The position numbers and the translations under genes were made by a program. From Nodularia sphaerocarpa UHCC 0038 (lineage in GTDB: Bacteria; Cyanobacteriota; Cyanobacteriia; Cyanobacteriales; Nostocaceae): a stretch of 64,000 nt of DNA. The stretch is taken from positions 3,662,356 through 3,726,355 of the forward strand of contig NZ_CP060140.1 of assembly GCF_022376295.1 (NCBI RefSeq), read 5' to 3'. The notes under the pieces were generated by a model, which did not search any database, was not told the origin of the DNA, and was given only the letters and a program-made list of their open reading frames with translations. The first letter of the stretch is position 1. Every line of letters begins with the position of its first letter. Shown piece after piece: positions 26,268 to 34,802 of the stretch.

Positions 26268-27008
26268 ATGACACATTTAACTATACAAACTATTAATTCT
26301 AATTTTGTAATTGACTCTAGACTGATTGCTGAAGAGCTAGGTATTTTACATAAGAACTTTAAAGAGCTGATTAAAACTTATAAGGCTGACTTTGAAGAGT
26401 TTGGTCAGGTAGCGCTGGTAGCGGAGGCTGGAGATATTAGATATGCTGAGACTTTCTATTATCTGAATGAAAACCAAAGTTACCTGAGTTTAACTTATTC
26501 AAACAATACTCCTAAAGTCAGACGTGCAAAGGTAAATCTAGTTAAAGCATTTGACCAAGCTAGGTCAGCATCACTAATAAAGTTACCTGAGAATTACATC
26601 CAAGCTTTAGAGTGTTTACTATCAGCAGAGAAAGAGAAGGCGGCTTTAGCAGCAGTGGCGGCTGATGCTCAAGCTAAGTTGGTTCATCTGACTACAAAGG
26701 CTGAAATGTTTGATGTGATTGCAGACTCAGGTAAATGTCTAAAAGTAGGGGAATGCGCTAAATTACTGGCAGTTCCTGGAATGGGTCAGAATAATTTATT
26801 TAACTTTCTTAAAGCTGAAGGTATACTACAAAAAGATAAAGTTCCTTATCAAAAGTTTATAAATTCAGGTCATTTCACTGTAGTTGAAAAGTTTAATAAA
26901 TATAATAATGAAGTTTATTTAGTGACTTTGGTTACTCAAAAAGGTGTATACTTTATTAAGCGCAGATTAGAAAAGGCGGGTTGGGTTTCTAATAAGCTGA
27001 CTGCTTAA
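26268..27008 (+). CDS. Phage antirepressor, Rha-like N-terminus and KilAC C-terminus
   Basis: 246 residues. The N-terminal part FVIDSRLIAEELGILHKNFK, FYYLNENQSYLSLTYSNNT and VNLVKAFDQAR is a Rha-type regulatory domain. A short coiled coil joins it to a KilAC-like part, FDVIADSGKCLKVGECAKLL and LFNFLKAEGILQ, ending in KGVYFIKRRL. Antirepressors relieve repressor control and redirect host functions. It closely follows the RHH gene. No classical CI repressor is visible to pair with it. Confidence 0.8.
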   Translation: MTHLTIQTINSNFVIDSRLIAEELGILHKNFKELIKTYKADFEEFGQVALVAEAGDIRYAETFYYLNENQSYLSLTYSNNTPKVRRAKVNLVKAFDQARSASLIKLPENYIQALECLLSAEKEKAALAAVAADAQAKLVHLTTKAEMFDVIADSGKCLKVGECAKLLAVPGMGQNNLFNFLKAEGILQKDKVPYQKFINSGHFTVVEKFNKYNNEVYLVTLVTQKGVYFIKRRLEKAGWVSNKLTA

Positions 27009-27195
27009 ATTTAAAGAGGGGTAAATTACTCCCCTCTCTACTACAACTACACTACATTACAAAACTCAATCATTATAAAAACTAAATACTAAAGCTACGT
27101 TTAAAACCTTATTTATTATCTACATTATACTACAAAATTACATATAATACAACCACAATTAGCTAAATAATACTTTTAATAGTAAACAACTAAAT

Positions 27196-28689
27196 ATGCA
27201 AGACTTTATTAAAAAGATTGATAAGTACCAATTGAAGATTACCCAAAAGCTAAGAGGTAAATTGGTAGCTAAAGTGTTAGAAAATCTAATGGGATATGCC
27301 CCTAGTAACCAACAAGTTACCTACGTATATTGTTTACTGAGGGTTAGGACTCAAAAAGCAAAAGACTGTGAACCTAATGATTATTTACAAATACCAGTTG
27401 AATATCTTTTTTCATTGATGACCCCTTTTCCTGTGCAAGAATATAGTAAAACAACTTTTCAAAAATATATGGCTAGTGTTACAAAAGAAACTATTGAACC
27501 ATTGGTTAGTTTTATCAGTGTCACAAAACACAATGAAAATTATTGCCGTAGATTTATGATACAGGAGGAACTAATGACAGGTATCAAAGAAGAGCTTATT
27601 AGAATGATAGATGGTGAAGATGATGATATGCACTTTGCCAAACCTGATTTAAATGTTGGTTTAAAACCTGCTAAATGGGGTGGAAGATGTTTGGATTCTA
27701 ATAAGCTCCCTGAAGTAACTAGAAAAGCTTGGGAAAAGTTGAAGGAGTCCAGATTTGTATTTGATTTAAAGTTATTTCAATCAAGAGATGGTAGAAACTT
27801 TAATAGAAGTCTTAAATTAAGTGATGACCAAAGAGAAGCATTATTTTCTTGTTTAGATGATATTAGAGAAACAAATGAACCCCAATATCATGGTTCTTTT
27901 TATATTCAAGGTCCTGGTAGACTTCATACAGTAGGGGGTCCAATGGCTATGATGACAGCTATCAGAAAACATTACATCAAGCCTTGTGTTAAAGGTAATA
28001 AAATTATGGAGATGGATTTAAAATGTGCTCAACTCATTATTTTATGTGACATCTTGCAAGCTTCAGAAAGTAAACAGCAGATACTTGAAATTATTAAATC
28101 TGGTAGTATTTGGAAGCACATAGGTCCGCCAACACTACCCAAAGAAGTAAAGAAAGTAATCATTTATGGGTTCTGTTTTGGGGCTAAAATGAGTGAGCTT
28201 CCTTTCTTAGCTACTCAAAAAGCAGAAAAGAAATTAGGTTACAAATTCACTGTTACTAAAGAAATAGTAAATAGCTGTTTCACTGGTATACTTCAACCCC
28301 TTGTAGAGCTTAGAGATAAATGGTTAGACAATTATACTATTTCTAAAATAGAAGCAGGTGAAGTGGATAAGCTTATTCATGAAAATGCTTTAGGTTTAAA
28401 GTTTAACCTGAACAAAGAGACACAGGAATATAAAAATGCACTTACAAAGGGTAAAGTTAACAACTCAAAAATAGGTGCTAAACTATTAAGTCACTTAGCT
28501 CAAGGCTCAGAACAATTAATCATTCAACGGTTAATAGGAGAGCAGCTAAATGAAAACATTCTGACTTACAGTTATGACGGTTTAACTATTGAGGTAGAAT
28601 CTTCCAAAGTGGATGAAGTTAAGAAAAGGTTAACAACATGGCTACTTACAGAATTTCCTGACTCTTTGTTAGAGTTTGAAGTCTACTAA
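27196..28689 (+). CDS. Divergent family-A (PolA-like) polymerase / replicase
   Basis: 497 residues with family-A polymerase motifs in order. GPGRLHT (240-245) corresponds to the TGR motif. Motif A is MEMDLKCAQL with catalytic D274. Motif B is KEVKKVIIYGFCFG (316-329), matching RxxxKxxxFGxxYG as K316, K320, Y324 and F328. A QGSEQLIIQRL segment (436-446) matches the pre-motif-C helix. Motif C is YSYDGLTIEV with catalytic D461. Differences from PolI: the steric-gate Glu is Gln (Q279) and the Glu of HDE is Gly (G462). There is no 3'-5' exonuclease; residues 1-130 look winged-helix-like instead. It probably replicates the phage or plasmid genome, perhaps initiating at the adjacent origin. A primase or initiator role is an alternative. 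Confidence 0.75.
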   Translation: MQDFIKKIDKYQLKITQKLRGKLVAKVLENLMGYAPSNQQVTYVYCLLRVRTQKAKDCEPNDYLQIPVEYLFSLMTPFPVQEYSKTTFQKYMASVTKETIEPLVSFISVTKHNENYCRRFMIQEELMTGIKEELIRMIDGEDDDMHFAKPDLNVGLKPAKWGGRCLDSNKLPEVTRKAWEKLKESRFVFDLKLFQSRDGRNFNRSLKLSDDQREALFSCLDDIRETNEPQYHGSFYIQGPGRLHTVGGPMAMMTAIRKHYIKPCVKGNKIMEMDLKCAQLIILCDILQASESKQQILEIIKSGSIWKHIGPPTLPKEVKKVIIYGFCFGAKMSELPFLATQKAEKKLGYKFTVTKEIVNSCFTGILQPLVELRDKWLDNYTISKIEAGEVDKLIHENALGLKFNLNKETQEYKNALTKGKVNNSKIGAKLLSHLAQGSEQLIIQRLIGEQLNENILTYSYDGLTIEVESSKVDEVKKRLTTWLLTEFPDSLLEFEVY

Positions 28690-28742
28690 TAATTAAAGCG
28701 CTTATCTGGAAAGAAAGCTTTTCTATAAGTAAAACTTATCAT

Positions 28743-28796
28743 TAAAGTTTAGTGTTATACCCTTCATAGAAAGTAGGATTAGAACACTAAACTTTA
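28743..28796. repeat. Perfect 14-bp inverted repeat downstream of the polymerase
   Basis: TAAAGTTTAGTGTT at 28743-28756 is the exact inverse of AACACTAAACTTTA at 28783-28796, with 26 bases between. It is not followed by a T-run. It could be a cruciform, resolution or regulatory site. Confidence 0.6.
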
Positions 28797-28807
28797 GTGC
28801 TGCCAAA

Positions 28808-28832
28808 CTGGGGGGCGCTCCAGCTTTTTTTT
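28808..28832 (+). terminator. Rho-independent terminator of the early operon
   Basis: CTGGGG pairs with CTCCAG (one G-U pair), loop GGCG, followed by C and eight T. It ends the rightward operon after the polymerase. Confidence 0.7.
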
Positions 28833-28834
28833 CT

Positions 28835-29260
28835 GAAAATTTAGTAAACTCCAAAACACAAACAAAAGCTTAGATATCAGAAATAAGATAAATCAGAATA
28901 GATAAATCACATAAGATAACTAAAACAAGATAACAAAAGGAAATAAATAACATCAGATAACAGAGGGTAAAGTAACAATCTACTGACTATATTAAATTAG
29001 ATGCATTATTACCTTACTATATATCTCTATAACCCTTACACAGTATAGATTACAGGCTATAAATTTCTTTAGAACTTTTTTTTATAGTGAAAAAATCAGC
29101 CCCAAAATCCAGACATAAAAAAACTGCCCTTGAGCAGCTTTATATATATGCCAACCATTTCAAAAACAAACAAAAATTAGTGAAGAGAATTTATTTGTTC
29201 TTGACCAACTCCTGAACTTATTTAAATAATATAATTATTTAGTTGTAAAAAGTGAGTATT
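28835..29260. other. AT-rich prophage intergenic region
   Basis: Repetitive GATAA/AGATAAATCA-rich DNA. A small hairpin at about 29131-29144 (CTGC...GCAG, with a T-run on the - strand) could end leftward transcripts. I see no gene. Confidence 0.5.
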
Positions 29261-29386
29261 ATGTCAGAAGAAAAAGATAAAAAAACTAAATCTGAAGAGA
29301 CTAAGTATTGCCCTAGCACTGTAACCATACCTGGTAAAACAGTAAAAGAAAGAGCAGATAAGTTTAGAGATAGGTTTAAGCGTTAA
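29261..29386 (+). CDS. Small charged hypothetical protein, 41 residues
   Basis: MSEEKDKKTKSEETKYCPST, then VTIPGKTVKERADKFRDRFKR. Highly charged, ATG start, ending just before a strong terminator. The C-terminal basic helix could bind nucleic acid. No family is recognised. Confidence 0.45.
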   Translation: MSEEKDKKTKSEETKYCPSTVTIPGKTVKERADKFRDRFKR

Positions 29387-29415
29387 ATAGAATTGATAGA
29401 TAAACAAGGTAAGTT

Positions 29416-29464
29416 AAGTGTAAGTCTGGTTCTCTTAAAAAAGAATTAGACTTACACTTTTTAT
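29416..29464. terminator. Strong bidirectional terminator between convergent small genes
   Basis: AAGTGTAAGTCT at 29416-29427 pairs exactly with AGACTTACACTT at 29448-29459, followed by T on the + strand and preceded by A-rich sequence that becomes T-rich on the - strand. It serves both the small + ORF and the leftward 70-residue gene. Confidence 0.75.
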
Positions 29465-29673
29465 CCTATAAAGAGTCTTACGTAAATGGAATTTAGCCGT
29501 GCATGAACCTTAGAGAAACTACTATTTAGCTGTTTTCTAGTTAAACTTTCTAAGGTTGATTGGTCAATACATGAAGTTTGATCCCACACTTTTAAACACT
29601 CAATTGTATAATTCAACTCTTCAACAGAAATCTCTAGTGCTTCAACTATTTCTTTTACCTTTGGGTTGTGCAT
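29461..29673 (-). CDS. Hypothetical protein, 70 residues, downstream of integrase
   Basis: Starts MHNPKVKEIVEALEISVEEL and is mainly helical, ending in IYVRLFIG. It lies 16 bases after the integrase stop on the same strand and so is probably cotranscribed. Excisionase-like size and place suggest a recombination directionality factor, but no helix-turn-helix is clear. Confidence 0.55.
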   Translation of the reverse strand: MHNPKVKEIVEALEISVEELNYTIECLKVWDQTSCIDQSTLESLTRKQLNSSFSKVHARLNSIYVRLFIG

Positions 29674-29689
29674 GTCTTTTTATTCCTAT

Positions 29690-30847
29690 TTATTTGTAAA
29701 ATATTTCTGGAACTTCAACTTGTTTGATTACTCCTGAGTAATGTTTGTAAATCACTTCAGCAGAATTACCCACCATATCAGCAACTTGTTTAACACTAAT
29801 ACCTGCCTCTAGACATAGTGTAATAAAGCTGTGACGACAGTTATATTGAGGCAGATAATACCTAATTAAGTGATCATTGACTAATCTAGTTAATACTGGT
29901 TTCCAGACCCTGTTAAGGAAGTTGTGAGTGTTTAGCTCTCTACCATTGCGGTTACAGAACAGTAATTTCTCAGCTTGAAAATCTCTCTTGCCAGAGAGAG
30001 CATCCCCATAGCCAATATCATTCAAAAGTTCTCTCAGTTGACCATTGATGGGGAATAATCTAGTCTGGTGAGTTTTGGTATCTTTTCTTATTCTCACGTC
30101 AGAAGGTACAGCTTCAGCAAATGTGATATGTGTTGAACTAATATGTTTCCATTTCAAAGCCACAGCCTCTTCAGGTCTGCATCCAGTAAGAAATAGACAT
30201 CTCACATAATTGGTGTAGTAGGAGTGTGGCAATGGAGAGTATTTAGGGCAATACTTATTACTAGCAAAAGCATCAATAATAATTCCTATTTCCTGTTGGC
30301 TAAAAGTAAGGATATTATTATCTTTCCTCTTGGTTTTAATAGTTTTAGCTAAGTCCTTGAAGGGATTGTTTACTATTAGCTGAGATGTAACAGCCCAATT
30401 GCAGCAAGCATTAAATTGTTTTACAGTACGTTTAGTTATTTCAGCAGAATAAATACTTAACAAGTGATTAAGTATAATAACTGCATCATTAATTTCAGTA
30501 GTAGGTAATGCTTGAATGCGTTTACTAATCAGTGAATAGTCTCTCAGAAGAGTAGATTCCTGCACTTGATTGCGTTTGAACTGGGTATACTGCTCCCATA
30601 TCTCTAGGAGATTATAGACCTTTGCCTTGATAGATACATCAGTTTGAATTTTATACTTAGCTAATGAGAAATCAAAATGACCAGCTAGGATATCTAGCTC
30701 TATCTGCCTTGCTTTCATCTCAGCAAGCAATCTATTCTCAGCACTGTCAGATAAATGCAAAGATAAGTATTTCTGATTGCCACCAAACAAAGCTCTAGGC
30801 AATCTTAATCTAAGACGACCTTTCAGACATTCAATTCCAACTTTCAT
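29690..30847 (-). CDS. int: Tyrosine-recombinase prophage integrase
   Basis: 385 residues. The catalytic domain has TGCRPEEAVALKW (Arg I), then RHSFITLCLEAGISVKQVAD (His-x-x-Arg box) and VIYKHYSG with the nucleophilic Tyr. The N-terminal region (EQYTQFKRNQVQESTLLRDY) resembles the SAM-like core-binding domain. The gene starts at the inverted TGACTAT sites and reads away from the tRNA, as in many tRNA-integrating prophages. It would recombine attP with the tRNA end. Confidence 0.9.
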   Translation of the reverse strand: MKVGIECLKGRLRLRLPRALFGGNQKYLSLHLSDSAENRLLAEMKARQIELDILAGHFDFSLAKYKIQTDVSIKAKVYNLLEIWEQYTQFKRNQVQESTLLRDYSLISKRIQALPTTEINDAVIILNHLLSIYSAEITKRTVKQFNACCNWAVTSQLIVNNPFKDLAKTIKTKRKDNNILTFSQQEIGIIIDAFASNKYCPKYSPLPHSYYTNYVRCLFLTGCRPEEAVALKWKHISSTHITFAEAVPSDVRIRKDTKTHQTRLFPINGQLRELLNDIGYGDALSGKRDFQAEKLLFCNRNGRELNTHNFLNRVWKPVLTRLVNDHLIRYYLPQYNCRHSFITLCLEAGISVKQVADMVGNSAEVIYKHYSGVIKQVEVPEIFYK

Positions 30848-30897
30848 TGACTATTACTTGACTATGAGGTTTGCAGAGCATAGTCAAAAGATAGTCA
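30848..30897. promoter_or_regulatory. Four TGACTAT/ATAGTCA sites: integrase arm sites or operators
   Basis: TGACTAT at 30848-30854 and 30859-30865, then ATAGTCA at 30880-30886 and 30891-30897, form two inverted pairs; the inner pair extends to TTGACTATG/CATAGTCAA. They sit at the integrase start. Repeated short arm sites are typical of attP, although a promoter operator is also possible. Confidence 0.6.
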
Positions 30898-30979
30898 GAA
30901 CAGCTTAAATAACAAATTCAGCCCCCTATAACTATTTGTGACTAGGAGCTGAAACCCTTATACAGTAAGCTTTAAAAAA

Positions 30980-31053
30980 TGGCTCAGGTCAGATTTGAAC
31001 TGACGACCCCAGGCTTATGAGTCCCGTACTCTAACCAACTGAGCTACTGAGCC
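30980..31053 (-). tRNA. tRNA-Met(CAU)
   Basis: Read on the - strand: acceptor GGCTCAG/CTGAGCC, D arm GCTC...GAGT, anticodon loop ACTCATAAG with CAT, T arm GTTCAAATC, and unpaired A at the end. The D loop and the standard seven-base-pair acceptor fit an elongator tRNA-Met. The 3' end faces the prophage, marking it as the likely attachment site. Confidence 0.9.
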
Positions 31054-31362
31054 GTACGTTTCATACTTTGTCATCATAGCATATAGGTTTTGGTATGGCT
31101 AGTATTTTGAGAAATTAATTTTTTCCAGAGGGGGATGAGGGGTTTTATTGGGCTACGCCCCGCTACGCCCCGCTACGCTAACACGCACCAGGCGCACCAG
31201 GCGCAGAGAGGAAGAGAAGAAGAGAGGAGTTCATCCCGCAATATGCAACTGCGGTAAATCCTGACCTAGCAGACTAAGAAATTTATCTTTCCACCCTTTC
31301 CACCTTTGCGCCTACCCTTCGGGAACGGCTTCGCCGAATGCGCCTTTGCGTGACACTAACTC
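31054..31362. repeat. Host gap with short tandem repeats
   Basis: GCTACGCCCC occurs twice at 31152-31171 with a third partial copy. CGCACCAGG repeats follow at about 31184-31202. A TTCGGGAACGGCTTCGCCGAA-type interspersed repeat lies near 31317. No gene is seen. Confidence 0.6.
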
Positions 31363-34287
31363 TTACTTCCTCCCCACCGCATACTGTTTCAACACCTGCT
31401 GCAAATATTGTCCAGTATAAGAACGGGGATTTTTTGCAACTTCCTCCGGTGTCCCCACAGCAATGATTTCTCCGCCTTTATCGCCACCTTCGGGACCTAA
31501 ATCAATCACCCAATCAGAGCAACGAATTACATCTAAATTGTGTTCAATTACTAAAATTGAATTACCTTTATCTACTAATCTTTGCAACACATCCAACAAT
31601 TTATGGACATCATAAAAAGATAAGCCTGTAGTTGGTTCATCAATTAAATAAAGCGTCTTACCTGTCGCCCGTCGTGATAATTCTGTGGCTAATTTCACCC
31701 GTTGCGCTTCACCACCAGATAAGGTAGTTGCAGGTTGTCCCAATTTAACGTAACCCAAACCCACATCATATAAAGTTTGCAACCGAGTCACGGCTTTTGG
31801 AATGTTTTGGAAAAATTCTAAACTTTCCTCAACGGTCATATTGAGAACGTCAGAAATAGACTTATCTTTGTATTTCACCTGCAAAGTTTCCCTGTTATAT
31901 CTCGCACCTTTGCAAACTTCACACTGGACATAAACATCAGGGAGAAAGTTCATTTCAATGACATTTACACCCTGTCCGCTACAAGCTTCACAACGTCCAC
32001 CTTTGACATTGAAGGAAAATTGTCCTGGTTTATATCCCCTGGCTTTCGCTTCGACTGTTTGCGAAAATACATCCCGAATTGCATCGAATATACCTGTATA
32101 AGTTGCAGGATTAGAACGTGGTGTACGTCCTATGGGCGATTGGTCAATAACAATGGCTTTATCAACTGCATTTAATCCCTGAATTTCCTGTAAATGTCTC
32201 GGTAAAGGAACTTTCTTAGTTAAATGATGTTGTAATGAGGGATAAAGTAATTCGTTAATTAAGGTAGATTTACCAGAACCAGAAACACCAGTTACAGCCA
32301 CAAGTTTACCTAAAGGAATTTCGACATCGATATTTCTTAAATTGTTGCGATGAGCATTTTTAATTCCTAAACTGCGCCCGTTTCCTTTTCTCCGTTCCTC
32401 TGGTGTGGAAATTACTCTTCTTCCTGATAAATAAGCCCCAGTTAGAGAATCTTCTGCTGCTAGTAAAGTTTCTAAATCGCCTTGGGAAACAATATTTCCA
32501 CCGTGGATTCCTGCACCGGGGCCAATATCAACGATATAATTGGCTGCACGAATGGTTTCTTCATCATGCTCAACGACGATTAAAGTATTACCTAAATCGC
32601 GTAATTTAGTTAAAGTTTTGAGTAACCGTCCATTATCTCGTTGATGTAAACCAATACTTGGTTCATCTAAAACGTAAAGCACTCCAGTTAAACCAGAACC
32701 AATCTGCGTTGCTAACCGAATGCGTTGGGCTTCTCCACCAGAAAGAGTCATGGCGGGACGATCTAAGGTGAGATAATCTAAGCCAACATCTAACAAAAAT
32801 TGCAATCTCGCTTTGATTTCTCTTAATACTAAATCAGCAATTTGTACCTGCCGATCGCTCAATTCTAACAAATCAATTCTTTCCCGACAATCCCGAATCG
32901 AAACCCCAGTTAAATCTAAAATTCCATATTGTCCCAACCGTACCGCTAAAGCTTCCGGTTTTAACCGTTTCCCCCCACAAACCTCACAAGGTTGATCAAC
33001 TAAATATTGCTCTAACTTCTGCTTAACTAACTCCGTACCACCCTCATATTGACGTTGCAAAATGGGAATCACACCCTTAAAACTCTGTGTCCTCCGCGCC
33101 TCTGTGGTTCGTTCCTCTTTCTCCCCATACATCACAGTATGCTGCTGTTCTACCGTTAGCTGATTCCACTTAGCCTGTAACTCAAACCCAGTCGCCTGTC
33201 CCACACTATAAAGCAACTCCAAATAATAAGAATTGTCTTTTTCCGACCAAGGGGCGATCGCCGCGTAAATTGGTGCGTCCGGGTCTGGTACAATCAAATC
33301 AGGCGTAAATGTCTTTAAAGTCCCAATTCCGTGACAGTGGGGACAAGCACCATAAGGCGAGTTAAAGGAAAACAGGCGCGGTGATAATTCTTCCATAACC
33401 GCCCCGTGAACCGGACAAGCAAAGTTTTCCGAAAATACTAATTCTTCTTCTGTATCTTCGCCGCTATCAGATGTCACGCTGACAAGAATCGTAGCAATTC
33501 CACCAGACTGCTTTAAGCACGTAGACAGAGAATCCACCAAACGCTCTTGAATACCAGCTTTTTTCACCAAGCGGTCAATAACAACTTCGATAGTATGGGT
33601 AATATTTTTATCTAATTCAATCGAGTCTGACAGTTCGCGCACTTCTCCATCTACACGCACACGCACGAAACCTTGAGAAGCGAGACTTGATATCAGCTTG
33701 CGGTGAGTTCCTTTTTTACCTCTGACAACAGGCGCAAGAATTTGGAATTTAGTTCTGTCTGGTAGTTCGGAAATGCGATCGCACATTTCGTCGATGGTCT
33801 GGGGTGCAATAGAGCGATCGCATATCGGACAATGGGGTTCACCAGCGCGACCAAATAACAGCCGCAAATAATCGTAAATTTCTGTCACCGTCCCCACCGT
33901 CGAACGGGGGTTATGGGAAGTAGACTTTTGATCGATGGAAATCGCCGGACTTAAGCCTTCAATGGCTTCCACATCCGGTTTATCTAATTGACCTAAAAAT
34001 TGCCGCGCGTAGGCGCTGAGGGACTCTACATAACGCCGTTGACCTTCGGCGAAAATGGTATCAAAGGCTAAAGAAGATTTACCCGAACCAGAAACGCCAG
34101 TAAAAACAATCAGGCGATCGCGCGGTAATTCCAAATCAATATTTTTCAGATTATGCTGCCTAGCACCCCGAATCCGAATGGTATTCTGGCTGTTGTGGTG
34201 AGAATTGGGAAGATGTCCATTTAAGGATGGGGCTAGCTTTTGATCTGACATATCGGCCTGGTGATAGTAAGAGGCGGCTGGAAACAA
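31363..34287 (-). CDS. uvrA: Excinuclease ABC subunit A
   Basis: 974 residues, the usual UvrA length. It has two ABC ATPase modules: Walker A TGVSGSGKSSLAFD and TGVSGSGKSTLIN, signatures LSGGEAQRIRLATQIGSG and LSGGEAQRVKLATELSRR. Zinc sites are present as CPICD, CEVCGG and GRCEACSGQGVNVIE with CEVCKGARYN. It recognises bulky DNA damage with UvrB. The real start may be the second Met (MSDQKLAPS, near 34251). Unusually, residues about 390-402 (EERTTEARRTQS) are encoded by a copy of an interspersed intergenic repeat (33083-33115) kept in frame. Confidence 0.97.
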   Translation of the reverse strand: MFPAASYYHQADMSDQKLAPSLNGHLPNSHHNSQNTIRIRGARQHNLKNIDLELPRDRLIVFTGVSGSGKSSLAFDTIFAEGQRRYVESLSAYARQFLGQLDKPDVEAIEGLSPAISIDQKSTSHNPRSTVGTVTEIYDYLRLLFGRAGEPHCPICDRSIAPQTIDEMCDRISELPDRTKFQILAPVVRGKKGTHRKLISSLASQGFVRVRVDGEVRELSDSIELDKNITHTIEVVIDRLVKKAGIQERLVDSLSTCLKQSGGIATILVSVTSDSGEDTEEELVFSENFACPVHGAVMEELSPRLFSFNSPYGACPHCHGIGTLKTFTPDLIVPDPDAPIYAAIAPWSEKDNSYYLELLYSVGQATGFELQAKWNQLTVEQQHTVMYGEKEERTTEARRTQSFKGVIPILQRQYEGGTELVKQKLEQYLVDQPCEVCGGKRLKPEALAVRLGQYGILDLTGVSIRDCRERIDLLELSDRQVQIADLVLREIKARLQFLLDVGLDYLTLDRPAMTLSGGEAQRIRLATQIGSGLTGVLYVLDEPSIGLHQRDNGRLLKTLTKLRDLGNTLIVVEHDEETIRAANYIVDIGPGAGIHGGNIVSQGDLETLLAAEDSLTGAYLSGRRVISTPEERRKGNGRSLGIKNAHRNNLRNIDVEIPLGKLVAVTGVSGSGKSTLINELLYPSLQHHLTKKVPLPRHLQEIQGLNAVDKAIVIDQSPIGRTPRSNPATYTGIFDAIRDVFSQTVEAKARGYKPGQFSFNVKGGRCEACSGQGVNVIEMNFLPDVYVQCEVCKGARYNRETLQVKYKDKSISDVLNMTVEESLEFFQNIPKAVTRLQTLYDVGLGYVKLGQPATTLSGGEAQRVKLATELSRRATGKTLYLIDEPTTGLSFYDVHKLLDVLQRLVDKGNSILVIEHNLDVIRCSDWVIDLGPEGGDKGGEIIAVGTPEEVAKNPRSYTGQYLQQVLKQYAVGRK

Positions 34288-34802
34288 TCCTTAATAATAC
34301 TATCTTTACTACGGTTATTGTAGAACAATCGTACTGTTTTCGGTAGTGATTTCTCCACTATATGCTTGAAACATAGTTGTAATCTTTATTATTTCTTTAT
34401 AAAAATATGTATTTTCAAGTGGTTCTAAGTGTTTATACCATTTAAAATTATTCAGCAAATATATTGCTTGTATCTTTTTTAGCAGCAAGCAATATATTCG
34501 TTTATTTAATTAAAAGTATTCACAGACAAGACTTAAGAGACAATTTTTGTGTTTGCATGATGAAAATTCACATACATTTTGTTCATGAACTTCATCAAAT
34601 CAACATATAAGTTTCAGTAAATATACAAGTTTGTTTGTTTGGTCGCTAATCATACAATAACATCCTAGCGATTAATAACGTGTTCATAGACATCAAACAA
34701 ACAGCGCTGTAATTTGACTTAGTACGTATACTTAAGTAAATATTGTCCACTTTAAATACTTACTTAAATCACTGAGCATGAAACAGATAAGTAACAGTTA
34801 CC
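34288..34802. promoter_or_regulatory. Intergenic region with two inverted repeats before the surface operon
   Basis: AATATATTGCTTG (34458-34470) pairs exactly with CAAGCAATATATT (34486-34498). TTAAGTAA (34732-34739) pairs with TTACTTAA (34760-34767), 35 bases upstream of the first ATG, where an operator or leader hairpin would lie. The rest is AT-rich and gene-free. No promoter was fixed with confidence. Confidence 0.5.

Larger units (their letters stand above)
12340..30979. mobile_element. Compact prophage integrated beside tRNA-Met
   Basis: About 18.6 kb with a different texture from the flanks: AT-rich, short genes tightly packed, and few HIP1 octamers (about 17948 and 24779). It carries terminase, portal, capsid, fibre, antirepressor, polymerase and tyrosine integrase genes. 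The right edge is set by the integrase and the adjacent tRNA 3' end. The left edge is placed just past terL, because the next gene leftward is the small secreted-protein ORF. No copy of the tRNA 3' segment was found at the left, so that boundary is inferred only. No tape measure, tail sheath/tube, endolysin or CI-like repressor was recognised. Confidence 0.85.
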
